Assembly: GCA_944332815.1 (NCBI GenBank)
Contig: CALVKQ010000005.1
Span: 62,001-126,000, forward strand
Origin: an uncultured Clostridia bacterium
GTDB lineage: Bacteria > Bacillota > Clostridia > Christensenellales > CAG-917
Direction of reading: 5' to 3'
Length of the DNA: 64,000 bases
The position numbers and the translations under genes were made by a program. The notes beneath the pieces were generated by a model. The model saw only the letters and a program-made list of their open reading frames with translations. It was not told where the DNA came from and searched no databases. This document shows, piece by piece, positions 46,588-54,818 of this stretch. Within the stretch, counting starts at the first letter, position 1. The number at the start of each line of letters is the position of its first letter.

Positions 46588-46647
46588 CTAAAAGTAATCA
46601 TTTCGCTCGGCGCATAAGTCGCCGAACACGTAAACAGGGGGCTTTTT

Positions 46648-47994
46648 ATGTCTTATATTTCCGAAGTTATCGAGATGACGGAACGCAAAAATCCCGGCGA
46701 ACCCGAGTTTATGCAGACCGTGCGCGAGGTGCTCGGCACCCTCGCGCCGGCAGTGGAGCAGAACGAGGAGGTCCTGCGGAAAAATTGCATCCTGGAAAGA
46801 ATGGTCGAGCCTGACAGGCAGATCATCTTCCGCGTGCCGTGGACGGACGACAAGGGCGTCAATCACGTCAACCGCGGCTTCCGCGTGCAGTTCAACAACG
46901 CGATAGGTCCCTACAAGGGCGGTCTGCGTTTCCAGCCCAACGTCAACCTTTCGGTCATGAAATTCCTGGCGTTCGAGCAGACGTTCAAGAACTCTCTCAC
47001 GGGGCTGCCCATGGGCGGCGGCAAGGGCGGCAGCGACTTCGACCCGGCAGGGAAGTCCGACGCCGAGATCATGCGCTTCTGTTACAGCTTCATGATGGAG
47101 CTTTACCGCCACATCGGACCCGACGTCGACGTCCCGGCAGGCGATATGGGCGTGGGCGCGAGGGAGATAGGATATCTCTTCGGTGCGTATAAAAAGATAC
47201 GCGGCGCTTACGAGAACGGCGTTCTCACGGGCAAAGGGCTGTCCTTCGGCGGCTCTCTCATCCGTCCCGAAGCCACGGGTTACGGCGCGACCTACTTCTT
47301 CAAAGAAGTGCTGGAACACCTCGGCGACAGCATAGAAGGCAAGACCTTCTGCCTCTCCGGGTTCGGCAACGTCGCCTGGGGCGCGGCGCTCAAAATAGAC
47401 GCCCTCGGCGGCAAAGTGGTCACCCTTTCGGGTCCCGACGGTTACATTTACGACCCGGACGGCGTCAAAGGTGAGAAGATAGACTACATGCTCGAAATGC
47501 GCGCGAGCGGCAGGAACGTCGTCAAAGATTATGCGGACAAGTACGGCTGTGAGTTCGTCGCAGGCAAAAAGCCCTGGGGCAATGTCGCGGCAGACGTCTA
47601 TATGCCCTGCGCCATGCAGAACGAGATCCGCATCGAGGACGCCAAAGCCATGGTGGCAAACGGCATCAAGTATCTCAACGAAGTGTCCAACATGCCCACC
47701 ACCAACGAAGCCCTCACTTACTTGCAGGCAAACGGCGTCATAGTTGCGCCCTCCAAAGCGGTCAACGCCGGCGGCGTCGCCGTCAGCGGACTTGAAATGA
47801 GCCAAAACAGCGGCCGCCTCGCCTGGACGGAAAAGGAAGTGGACGACAAATTGCAGTTCATCATGAAAGGCATCCACTCCCAGATCATCTCCGCGCTCTC
47901 CGCCTACGGCATGGACTATAACCTCGTTGCCGGCGCAAATCTGGCAGGGTTTAAGAAGGTGGCGGATGCGATGATCGCCCAAGGACTCAACTAA
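46648..47994 (+). CDS. gdhA: Glutamate dehydrogenase (NADP-type, hexameric)
   Basis: Reversible amination of 2-oxoglutarate with ammonia. 448 residues. GPYKGGLRFQPNVNLSVMKFLAFEQ, GLPMGGGKGGSDFDPAGKS (catalytic Lys) and DVDVPAGDMGVGAREIGYLFG are the GDH50s hallmarks. The Rossmann part has LSGFGNVAWGA. The ATG at 46648 has AGGGGGC upstream. The TAA stop is the first three bases of the structured repeat R1. Confidence 0.96.
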   Translation: MSYISEVIEMTERKNPGEPEFMQTVREVLGTLAPAVEQNEEVLRKNCILERMVEPDRQIIFRVPWTDDKGVNHVNRGFRVQFNNAIGPYKGGLRFQPNVNLSVMKFLAFEQTFKNSLTGLPMGGGKGGSDFDPAGKSDAEIMRFCYSFMMELYRHIGPDVDVPAGDMGVGAREIGYLFGAYKKIRGAYENGVLTGKGLSFGGSLIRPEATGYGATYFFKEVLEHLGDSIEGKTFCLSGFGNVAWGAALKIDALGGKVVTLSGPDGYIYDPDGVKGEKIDYMLEMRASGRNVVKDYADKYGCEFVAGKKPWGNVAADVYMPCAMQNEIRIEDAKAMVANGIKYLNEVSNMPTTNEALTYLQANGVIVAPSKAVNAGGVAVSGLEMSQNSGRLAWTEKEVDDKLQFIMKGIHSQIISALSAYGMDYNLVAGANLAGFKKVADAMIAQGLN

Positions 47995-48116
47995 AGCGCG
48001 CTATTTTGCGTGATACTGCGTCAAAGCCGCGTCCCCGACCGCTTATGTACAAGGAGTACACTGCGCGTCCGTGGAACGCGGTTTTTCCTTGTCTGACGCT
48101 AAAATATCGCGCTTTA
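47992..48116 (+). repeat. Structured palindromic repeat R1 (terminator-bearing)
   Basis: Outer arms TAAAGCGCG...TATTTT and AAAATATCGCGCTTTA pair with one conserved C/A mismatch. Conserved inner borders are GTGATACTGCGTCAAA on the left and TTTTTCCTTGTCTGACGC on the right. The inner stem is GCCGCGTCC/GTGGAACGCGGT-type. The inner stem plus T5 looks like an intrinsic terminator for gdhA. The left end overlaps the gdhA stop codon. Confidence 0.8.
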
Positions 48117-48120
48117 GCAA

Positions 48121-48250
48121 GCTAAACGGCGCTATTTGGCGAATAACTGTGTCAAGTGCCTATCGTCTGAACAGTCACGTACGCCCAAGTACGCTCCTGT
48201 CCATCCGATAGGCGCTTTCCTTGTTCTTCATCCAAATATCGCCGTTTAGA
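48121..48250 (+). repeat. Structured palindromic repeat R2
   Basis: Same plan as R1 with different stem sequence. The outer arms are CTAAACGGCG and CGCCGTTTAG (base pairs swapped relative to R1). The inner stem is GTGCCTATCG/CGATAGGCGC. The core TCACGTACGCCCAAGTACGC is shared in form with R4 and R5. Confidence 0.75.
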
Positions 48251-48264
48251 ACAAGTGTGTTGTC

Positions 48265-48420
48265 TTGCGTGATACTGCGTCAAAGCCGCGTCCCCGACCG
48301 CTTATGTACATCGGGGTCCCCGGGTGAAAATCTTTGATTTTCAGCTGGGGCAAAAGGAGTACACTGCGCGTCCGTGGAACGCGGTTTTTCCTTGTCTGAC
48401 GCTAAAATATCGCGCTTTAG
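48265..48420 (+). repeat. Repeat R3: near-identical R1 copy interrupted by a 44-nt insert
   Basis: Matches R1 almost base for base from TTGCGTGATACTGCG to the right end. A 44-nt palindromic element is inserted in its centre (48310-48353). The left outer arm is lost. Confidence 0.8.
48310..48353 (+). repeat. GGGGTCCCC palindromic insert, copy 2
   Basis: Sits between CTTATGTAC and AAGGAGT, which are adjacent in R1. It starts ATCGGGGTCCCCGGG and ends CAGCTGGGGCAA, with GAAAATC/GATTTTC pairing inside. This is direct evidence of insertion. A related copy is in the origin gap (11720-11758). Confidence 0.8.
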
Positions 48421-48423
48421 CAA

Positions 48424-48596
48424 GCTAAACGCCGCTATTTGGCGAACTGCTTTGTCAGAGCCCCTGCCGTAGATGCTCACTTACGTTCAAGTAAGCTCCG
48501 CCTCTCGGCAGGGGCTCTTTCGCGCATACGGGGTCCCCGTCGCGAAATCTTTGATTTCGGGATGGGATAAATTTCATCTAAATGGCGGCGTTTAGC
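48424..48596 (+). repeat. Structured palindromic repeat R4, with a second GGGGTCCCC-type element
   Basis: The left outer arm GCTAAACGCCGC pairs with GGCGGCGTTTAGC at 48584-48596. The inner stem AGCCCCTGCCG/CGGCAGGGGCT differs from R1, R2 and R5. Between the inner stem and the right arm lies a GGGGTCCCC relative (48530-48566) with GCGAAATC/GATTTCGG pairing. Confidence 0.7.
48530..48566 (+). repeat. GGGGTCCCC palindromic repeat, copy 3 (divergent)
   Basis: Same plan as copies 1 and 2 (GGGGTCCCCG, then a hairpin around ATCTTTGAT, then a GATGGG end), with changed stem bases. Confidence 0.6.
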
Positions 48597-48700
48597 GAAG
48601 TAAACTTTCACTCATTCGAAGATGGAAGAAAACACTCTAATTCCCACGCGCACTCTTTCGGGGCGTGCTTGATTTACAACTTACTCATTCGAAGGAACCA

Positions 48701-49012
48701 CGCGCCGCTCAGCCAAACTTGCACCGTGGGAGAGCATTCGCCCACGCTTGCAAGTCGCGGCGCGAAAAGTGAGCGCCGAGCGCCGACGGGGCATTAAGTA
48801 GACACGGGCGTAGTGCGCGAGTGCCGAATTCCTCCGCCCGTGCCGGGTTCTCGGTGAGTGCATTTCTCCGCTTGATTATGTGAGTGCAAGAAACAAACTT
48901 TTTTAAGAGGCGGAAAGTTAGTCCTGCATGATGCGAGGGGTGCAGCCCTTTCGGCACGGGGGAGGAAAGCCCGAAGGGAAGGAGGGGGTACAATACTCCC
49001 ATGTCAGGGACG
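48701..49012. repeat. Long conserved repeat block C, copy 1
   Basis: About 310 nt that recurs at 49392-49704 and 54819-55124 with very few changes. It starts CGCGCCGCTCAGCC and ends in a GGAGGAAAGCCCGAAGGG region. A hairpin at 48717-48755 inside the CGCGCCGC/GCGGCGCG stem differs between copies. Minus-strand frames exist, but one copy has an extra T that breaks the frame, so a protein is unlikely. Confidence 0.75.
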
Positions 49013-49114
49013 TTGCTGGTTTATATTCTTTGAGTGCGATGTGAACTCTGAGCGAGCGCATTTTAGCACGACGCACACTTTGGGTGAGTGTTGTTTGAGT
49101 TCGCATACAACTCC

Positions 49115-49239
49115 GGGACAAATGGGGACGGGGCAAAAATGTTCAAATGGAGGCATTCCCTGCCCACATTTGAACATTTGCGCCCCCAAGCCCCATCAAA
49201 GATGGGTACCCCGGCTTTACCCCGTCCCCGTTGTGTCCC
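49115..49239. repeat. Structured repeat block S, copy 1
   Basis: The outer stem GGGACA and GGGGACGGGG pairs with CCCCGTCCCC and TGTCCC. Inside is a 12-bp hairpin AATGTTCAAATG/CATTTGAACATT with a variable 17-nt loop, and a small CCCCA/TGGGG-like stem. Copy 2 is at 54537-54661. It is non-coding. Confidence 0.7.
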
Positions 49240-49391
49240 AGCACGTTCCTGTTTCGGTATAACGTGAAGCATGAGCGAGCGTGTTTGAACACACTCCACG
49301 TTCATTCGAAGACGGAATAATACTCCATGCCCCACGCGCCCTCTTTCGGGGCGTACTAGATTAATGATTTTCTCATTCGAAGACGGAATAA

Positions 49392-49704
49392 CGCGCCGCT
49401 CAGCCAAACTTGCACCGTGGGCGAGCATTCGCCCACGCTTGCAAGTCGCGGCGCGAAAAGTGAGCGCCGAGCGCCGACGGGGCATTAAGTAGACACGGGC
49501 GTAGTGCGCGAGTGCCGAATTCCTCCACCCGTGCCGGGTTCTCGGTGGGTGCAGTTTTCCGCTTGATTATGTGAGTGCAAGAAACAAACTTTTTTTAAGA
49601 GGCGGAAAGTCAGTCCTGCATGATGCGAGGAATACAACCTTTTCGGCACGGGGGAGGAAAGCCCGAAGGGAAGGAGGGGGCACAATACTCCCAAGTCCGG
49701 GAAC
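49392..49704. repeat. Long conserved repeat block C, copy 2
   Basis: Same as copy 1 including the variable hairpin (49408-49446), where one base change improves pairing (GTGGGCGA with TCGCCCAC). It has one extra T in the poly-T run near 49590 relative to the other copies. Confidence 0.75.
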
Positions 49705-49815
49705 GTGCACCCCAATTAACCTTTATTCCCTCACGCGCCCCATGTCAGGGAACGCCCCCTATTAACTTTTATTCCCCTCACACTCCCGTGTTAGGGACGT
49801 TTCAATTACCCCACC
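49691..49815 (+). repeat. Degenerate tandem repeat of about 47 nt
   Basis: Two and a half units of the type CCATGTCAGGGAACG, then AATTAACTTTTATTCCC. A related half-unit follows block C copy 3 (about 55110-55160). Confidence 0.5.
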
Positions 49816-49853
49816 AAAACCCATGTTCACGTGTCGGTTTTGAGGGATAAACT

Positions 49854-50411
49854 CTACTTTCGGAGCTTTTTGAGCAGGCGTTCGGTGGAGTCGCGGTCTA
49901 TGCCGCGGAGGGTGGTAAGATATGTTTCCGCGGAGGGACGGTCGGGCATACGAAGCCAGGAGAGCATTGACGCGGTGGTGCCTGCGACGTGATACTCGAT
50001 CTCCAACGCGATGGCGAAATCCACCGTGACGCCGTTTGCGGCGGCAAGGGCATAGAACGCCTCTTTCATTTTGCCGCGGACGCGGAAGAAGAAGGAGAAG
50101 TCGCCGTGTTCACCAAGCAGCACGGAGAGGGCGTCGGCGTTGCGCTCGAAGATCTCCACGACGCTGGCCATGGGGATGTTGTCGTCGTCGGGAGGGCCGA
50201 AGGACATCTCGTCGAGCAACCCGTCTTCGATTTGCTGCAAGACGTCGGGGACGTCGTAGAAGTACTCGTAAAAGGTGCTGCGGTTATATCCTGCGACGGA
50301 GGCTATCTCGCCCACGGTTATCTTTTCGAGGCGTTTTTCACGGTATAATTTCCAAAAGGCTTTGACGAGGGTTTCCTTTGTTTCGGCTCTTGCCGCGGTT
50401 TTTTTGAGCAT
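49854..50411 (-). CDS. TetR-family transcriptional regulator
   Basis: 185 residues from the ATG at 50411, chosen because GGGAG lies 6 nt upstream. The DNA-binding helix-turn-helix is near residues 22-50 (ITVGEIASVAGYNRSTFYEYFYDVPDVLQQIE), typical of TetR. The C-terminal ligand domain (VVEIFERNADALSVLLGEHGDFSFFFRVRGKMKEAF) is of the TetR_C type common in Bacillota. It diverges from a heterodimeric ABC exporter, so it probably represses that operon and itself. Confidence 0.9.
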   Translation of the reverse strand: MLKKTAARAETKETLVKAFWKLYREKRLEKITVGEIASVAGYNRSTFYEYFYDVPDVLQQIEDGLLDEMSFGPPDDDNIPMASVVEIFERNADALSVLLGEHGDFSFFFRVRGKMKEAFYALAAANGVTVDFAIALEIEYHVAGTTASMLSWLRMPDRPSAETYLTTLRGIDRDSTERLLKKLRK

Positions 50412-50426
50412 AGACATCTCCCAAAT

Positions 50427-50452
50427 CCGACAAATCGCGCGCGATTGTCGTG
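50427..50452. promoter_or_regulatory. Candidate TetR operator
   Basis: GACAAATCGCGCGCGATTGTC is a near-palindrome (one extra A in the left arm) in the divergent intergenic region. Partial echoes (GCGATTTCGC near 50470, GTCGGATTGCGC near 50518) suggest additional half-sites. Confidence 0.5.
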
Positions 50453-50461
50453 CCAAATTTG

Positions 50462-50490
50462 TTGACTTGCGATTTCGCGGTGGCTAAAAT
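50462..50490 (+). promoter_or_regulatory. ABC exporter operon promoter
   Basis: TTGACT (50462-50467), a 17-nt spacer and TAAAAT (50485-50490), next to the palindrome. The leader is about 75 nt. Confidence 0.6.
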
Positions 50491-50571
50491 AACTACAAAA
50501 TTATCATACAACACTCTGTCGGATTGCGCAAGAGCGCGGTGCGGCGGCGAAAGCAGAATTTAAGGTATAGT

Positions 50572-52380
50572 ATGAATGTAATAAAGACGCTTACTAAAAG
50601 TTTAAGGGAGTTCAGGAAGGAAACAGTTCTTGCGCCCGTGCTCGTGTCGCTGGAAGTGGTGGTGGAGTGCCTAATCCCCCTCTACATGGTGACCATGCTC
50701 GAAAACATCGAGGCGGACAATTCCATCGAGAACATCCTGTTCTGGGGCGGCATACTCCTGCTCATGGCGGCGGTGTCGCTGATGTTCGGCATGCTTGCCG
50801 GCAGGTATGCGGCAAAGGCATCGGCAGGGTTTTCCAGGAACCTGCGCACGGACATCTATTCGGCGATACAGGGATTTTCCTTTTCCAACATCGACAAGTT
50901 TTCCGCGTCCAGTCTGGTCACGCGAATGACGACGGACGTCATCAACATCCAGAACGCGTTCATGATGATAATCCGCATCGCGGTGCGCAGCCCCATAATG
51001 CTGGTGGTTTCCGTCATCATGTCCTTCACCATCAACTGGAAGATCGCGCTCATATTCCTGGCGATCATCCCGGTTTTGGGCGTGGGGCTGTTCGTCATCT
51101 TCAAAAAGGTGGACCCCATTTTCACGAAGGTGTTCAAGAAGTACGACGCGATGAACGAGTCCATCCAGGAGAACATAAAAGGCATCCGCGTGGTCAAGTC
51201 CTACGTGCGCGAAGACTACGAGATGGACAAGTTCGGCAAGACGGCGCAGGACGTGAGGGCGAGCTTCCAGCGCGGCGAGATGATAATCGCGCTCAACAGC
51301 CCTCTGATGCAGTTCGCCATATGGACGGCGATCACGGTCATTTGCATTTACGGCTCGCAGCTGGTGGTGCAGTCGGGCGGAGCGGATCTCAACGCGGAGT
51401 CGCTGTCCAGCCTTATCGCATACGGCGCACAGTGCATGTCCGCGCTCATGACCCTTTCCATGGTGATGGTCATGATCTCCATCGCGACGTCCTCTTCCGA
51501 GCGCGTTGCGGAGGTGCTCAGCGAAAAGAGCACCCTGACCAACCCCGAAAACCCCGTCCACGAAGTGCCGAACGGCAGCGTGCAATTCAAAAAAGTCAGC
51601 TTCAAGTACTCCGAAAAAGCGGAGCGTTATGCGCTTTCCGACGTAGACCTCGACATAAAGTCGGGGCAGACGGTGGGCATTTTGGGCGGCACGGGCTCTT
51701 CCAAGAGCACGCTGGTCAATCTCATCCCCAGGCTGTATGACGCGACGGAAGGCGAGGTGTTGGTGGGCGGCATAAACGTCCGCGATTACGACCTCGAAAG
51801 CCTGCGCGATCAGGTTTCCGTCGTGTTGCAGAAGAACGTGCTCTTCTCGGGCACGATAAAGGAAAACCTCAGGTGGGGCGATCCCGACGCCACGGACGAG
51901 GAGCTCGTCGAAGCGTGTAAGCGCGCCCAGGCGCACGAGTTCGTTTCCTCCTTCCCCGACGGCTACGACACTTACATCGAGCAGGGCGGCACCAACGTGT
52001 CCGGCGGACAGAAGCAGAGATTGTGCATAGCGCGCGCTTTGCTCAAAAAGCCCAAGATACTTATCCTGGACGACTCCACTTCCGCGGTGGACACCAAGAC
52101 GGACGCGCTCATCCGTCAGGCGTTCAGAGAGGAACTGCCCGACGTGACCAAGTTCATCATCGCCCAGCGAGTAGCGTCCGTGGAGGACGCGGACGTCATC
52201 CTGATAATGGACGGCGGCAGGATAGTCGCCAAGGGCACGCACGAAGAACTGCTCGCCTCCAACAGGATATATCAGGAGGTCTATTACTCCCAGAACAGGA
52301 TGGGAGCGTCCAAACAGGACCTCGATGACGCCGGCGGCGACAGCAAAGCATTTTCCGACGAAGGAGGTGCGCAGGAATGA
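50572..52380 (+). CDS. ABC exporter subunit with degenerate Walker B (half-transporter A)
   Basis: 602 residues: six-helix exporter membrane domain, then an ATPase domain. Walker A is GGTGSSKSTL, the signature NVSGGQKQRL, and Walker B LILDDSTSAVD, where Asp replaces the catalytic Glu. That marks the non-hydrolysing site of a heterodimeric exporter (as in BmrC/D or TmrA/B). The ATG at 50572 gives a normal N-terminus; AAGG upstream is weak. Its stop overlaps the partner's start. Predicted multidrug or lipid exporter under TetR control. Confidence 0.9.
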   Translation: MNVIKTLTKSLREFRKETVLAPVLVSLEVVVECLIPLYMVTMLENIEADNSIENILFWGGILLLMAAVSLMFGMLAGRYAAKASAGFSRNLRTDIYSAIQGFSFSNIDKFSASSLVTRMTTDVINIQNAFMMIIRIAVRSPIMLVVSVIMSFTINWKIALIFLAIIPVLGVGLFVIFKKVDPIFTKVFKKYDAMNESIQENIKGIRVVKSYVREDYEMDKFGKTAQDVRASFQRGEMIIALNSPLMQFAIWTAITVICIYGSQLVVQSGGADLNAESLSSLIAYGAQCMSALMTLSMVMVMISIATSSSERVAEVLSEKSTLTNPENPVHEVPNGSVQFKKVSFKYSEKAERYALSDVDLDIKSGQTVGILGGTGSSKSTLVNLIPRLYDATEGEVLVGGINVRDYDLESLRDQVSVVLQKNVLFSGTIKENLRWGDPDATDEELVEACKRAQAHEFVSSFPDGYDTYIEQGGTNVSGGQKQRLCIARALLKKPKILILDDSTSAVDTKTDALIRQAFREELPDVTKFIIAQRVASVEDADVILIMDGGRIVAKGTHEELLASNRIYQEVYYSQNRMGASKQDLDDAGGDSKAFSDEGGAQE

Positions 52381-54320
52381 GAAAGAGGATAGAGATACAA
52401 AAGGGCAGCGCAGGCAAGATCCTGGGCAGACTGTTCAGGTATATGTCCCATTACTACAAGTGGGAGCTGCTCGTCGTTATCATATGCATCGCGGTAACGG
52501 CGGTGGCAGGCATAAGCTCCTCCGTCTTCCTCAAAATACTGGTCGACGACGTGATAACCCCGGGACTCGACTACGGTAAGATTTACGGCGCGGCGGCAGG
52601 GTTCGACCAGGTGTCCGGGACGCTGTACACCATCGCAGGCATCATGGCAGGCATTTACGCCGCCGGCATACTCTGCTCCTTCATCTACACGCGTCTTATG
52701 GCGCTCATCACGCAGGGGTTCTTAAAACACGTCCGTGTGGATATGTTCGACAAGATGCAGACCCTCCCGGTCAGGTACTTCGACACACACACCCACGGCG
52801 ACATAATGAGCTACTACACCAACGACGTGGACGCGCTGCGTCAGCTCATTTCCCAGAGCGTGCCGCAGGGGCTGTTCTCTTTGGTCAGCGTCATAACGCT
52901 GCTCGTTTACATGCTCATATCCAGCGTGTATCTCACCCTGGTGGTGCTTGCGGGCGTCGCGGTCATGGCGGTGGTCACGAAGACAGTGGGCAGCAAGAGC
53001 GCGAAGTATTTCGTCCGTCAGCAAAACTCCATGGGCAGGGCGGAAGGCTTTGTGGAGGAGATGATAAACGGGCAGAAAGTCATCAAGGTGTTCTGCCACG
53101 AGAAAGCCTCCGAGCGCGATTTCGCAAAGGTCAACGACGAGCTTTTCCACGATGCGGACAAAGCCAACGGTTACGGCAACATCCTGATGCCTGCCATAAT
53201 GAACCTCGGGCACGTCGTGTTCGTCGCGGTCGCGATAGTGGGCGGCGCGCTGGTGCTGTGCAATGTGCATAATCTCACGATCACAGGGCTGGAAGCCTCC
53301 GTCATCACCATGGGCGCGATAGTTTCCTTCCTCAACATGAGCAGGCAGTTCACCCTCAACATAGGGCAGGTGTCCATGCAGATAAACGCCGTGGTCATGG
53401 CGATCGCCGGCGCAGGGCGTATATTCGAGTTCCTGGACAACGAGCCGGAGGTGGACGACGGTTACGTCGAACTCGTCAACGCCAACATAGACGAGCAGGG
53501 CAACATCACCGAGAGCGCCGAACGCACGGGTAAATGGGCGTGGAGGCATCCGCATAGGGCGGAAGGCACCGTCACTTACACCGAACTCAAAGGCGACATC
53601 CGCCTCATTGACGTGGACTTCGGTTACGTGCCCGAAAAGATGGTCCTTCACGACGTGACGCTTTACGCAAAACCCGGGCAGAAGATAGCGTTCGTCGGCG
53701 CGACGGGCGCGGGCAAGACCACCATCACCAACCTCATCAACCGCTTCTACGACATAGAGGACGGCAAGATCCGCTACGACGGAATCAACATCAACAAGAT
53801 AAAGAAAGCCGACCTGCGCAGGTCCCTCGGCATAGTGTTGCAGGACACCAACCTCTTCACGGGCACCATAATGGACAACATCCGTTACGGCAAACTGGAC
53901 GCCACCGACGAGGAGTGCATAGCCGCGGCGAAACTCGCAGGCGCGCACGACTTCATCACCCGTCTGCCCGAAGGTTACGCCACCATGCTCACCGGCGACG
54001 GCAGCAACCTCTCCCAGGGGCAGAAACAGCTGCTTTCCATCGCGCGCGTCGCAGTGGCGGATCCCCCCGTGCTCATCCTGGACGAGGCGACCTCCTCCAT
54101 CGACACGCGCACGGAGTATCTCGTGCAGCGCGGCATGGACGCGCTCATGGAAGGCAGAACGGTGTTCGTCATCGCCCACCGCCTCTCCACCATCCAGAAC
54201 TCCGACGCCATCATGGTCCTCGACCACGGCAGGATCATAGAGCGCGGCTCTCACGAGGAACTCATCGAAAAGAAAGGGCAGTATTATCAGTTGTACACCG
54301 GCGCCTTCGAACTCGAATAA
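52377..54320 (+). CDS. ABC exporter subunit with canonical ATPase (half-transporter B)
   Basis: 647 residues. Membrane domain, then Walker A GATGAGKTTI, signature NLSQGQKQLL and canonical Walker B VLILDEATSSID. A 50-residue insertion between membrane and ATPase domains (around ITESAERTGKWAWRHPHRAEG) is longer than usual. It pairs with the upstream subunit to give one active and one degenerate site. AAGGAGGTG precedes the start. The TAA stop overlaps the start of repeat R5. Confidence 0.92.
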   Translation: MRKRIEIQKGSAGKILGRLFRYMSHYYKWELLVVIICIAVTAVAGISSSVFLKILVDDVITPGLDYGKIYGAAAGFDQVSGTLYTIAGIMAGIYAAGILCSFIYTRLMALITQGFLKHVRVDMFDKMQTLPVRYFDTHTHGDIMSYYTNDVDALRQLISQSVPQGLFSLVSVITLLVYMLISSVYLTLVVLAGVAVMAVVTKTVGSKSAKYFVRQQNSMGRAEGFVEEMINGQKVIKVFCHEKASERDFAKVNDELFHDADKANGYGNILMPAIMNLGHVVFVAVAIVGGALVLCNVHNLTITGLEASVITMGAIVSFLNMSRQFTLNIGQVSMQINAVVMAIAGAGRIFEFLDNEPEVDDGYVELVNANIDEQGNITESAERTGKWAWRHPHRAEGTVTYTELKGDIRLIDVDFGYVPEKMVLHDVTLYAKPGQKIAFVGATGAGKTTITNLINRFYDIEDGKIRYDGININKIKKADLRRSLGIVLQDTNLFTGTIMDNIRYGKLDATDEECIAAAKLAGAHDFITRLPEGYATMLTGDGSNLSQGQKQLLSIARVAVADPPVLILDEATSSIDTRTEYLVQRGMDALMEGRTVFVIAHRLSTIQNSDAIMVLDHGRIIERGSHEELIEKKGQYYQLYTGAFELE

Positions 54321-54442
54321 AGCGCGCTATTTTGCGTGATACTGCGTCAAAACCCTCCCACACGGCGAGTCACGCACGACCTAGTACGCTCCTCTTGTGT
54401 GGGAGGGTTTTTCCTTGTCTGACGCGAAAATATCGCGCTTTA
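54318..54442 (+). repeat. Structured palindromic repeat R5 (terminator-bearing)
   Basis: Same outer arms and borders as R1 (TAAAGCGCG..., GTGATACTGCGTCAAA, TTTTTCCTTGTCTGACGC). The inner stem is unrelated: CCCTCCCACA pairs with TGTGGGAGGG, followed by T5. It begins in the exporter's stop codon and is well placed to terminate that operon. Confidence 0.8.
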
Positions 54443-54536
54443 ACGAAGCAGACTTACACACGTTTGAGTACGGACAAATATCATTCATTCCCGACGCACA
54501 CTTATTCGGGGTGTGCTTGATTTACGACCCTTATCC

Positions 54537-54661
54537 GGGACAAACGGGGACGGGGCAAAAATGTTCAAATGTGGGCAAGCCACGCCCTCATTTGAACATT
54601 TACGCCCCCAAGCCCCACCGCAGGTGGGGACCCCGGCTTTACCCCGTCCCCGTTGTGTCCC
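54537..54661. repeat. Structured repeat block S, copy 2
   Basis: Same stems as copy 1, with a different 17-nt apical loop in the AATGTTCAAATG hairpin. The small inner stem is CCCCACC/GGTGGGG. Confidence 0.7.
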
Positions 54662-54818
54662 AACGCGTTCCTGTTTCCGTATAACGTGAAGCATGAGCGT
54701 GTGCGTTTGAACCCGACATACACCCATTAAAAGACGGAACAACACCCCCCAATTCCCCACGCGCACTCTTTCGGAGCGTACTTGATATTTAACTTACATT
54801 TGTTCAAAGACATAATAA

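Noticed and set aside
48681..49715. Minus-strand frames in block C encoding HHAGLTFRLLKK-type peptides, repeated in each copy
   Set aside because: The frame is shifted by poly-T length in copy 2, the hairpin region is exchanged wholesale in copy 3, and no ribosome site is present. Structure, not protein, is conserved.
47992..49853. CRISPR array
   Set aside because: Repeats are long, palindromic and unequal, without regular short spacers, and no cas genes are seen.
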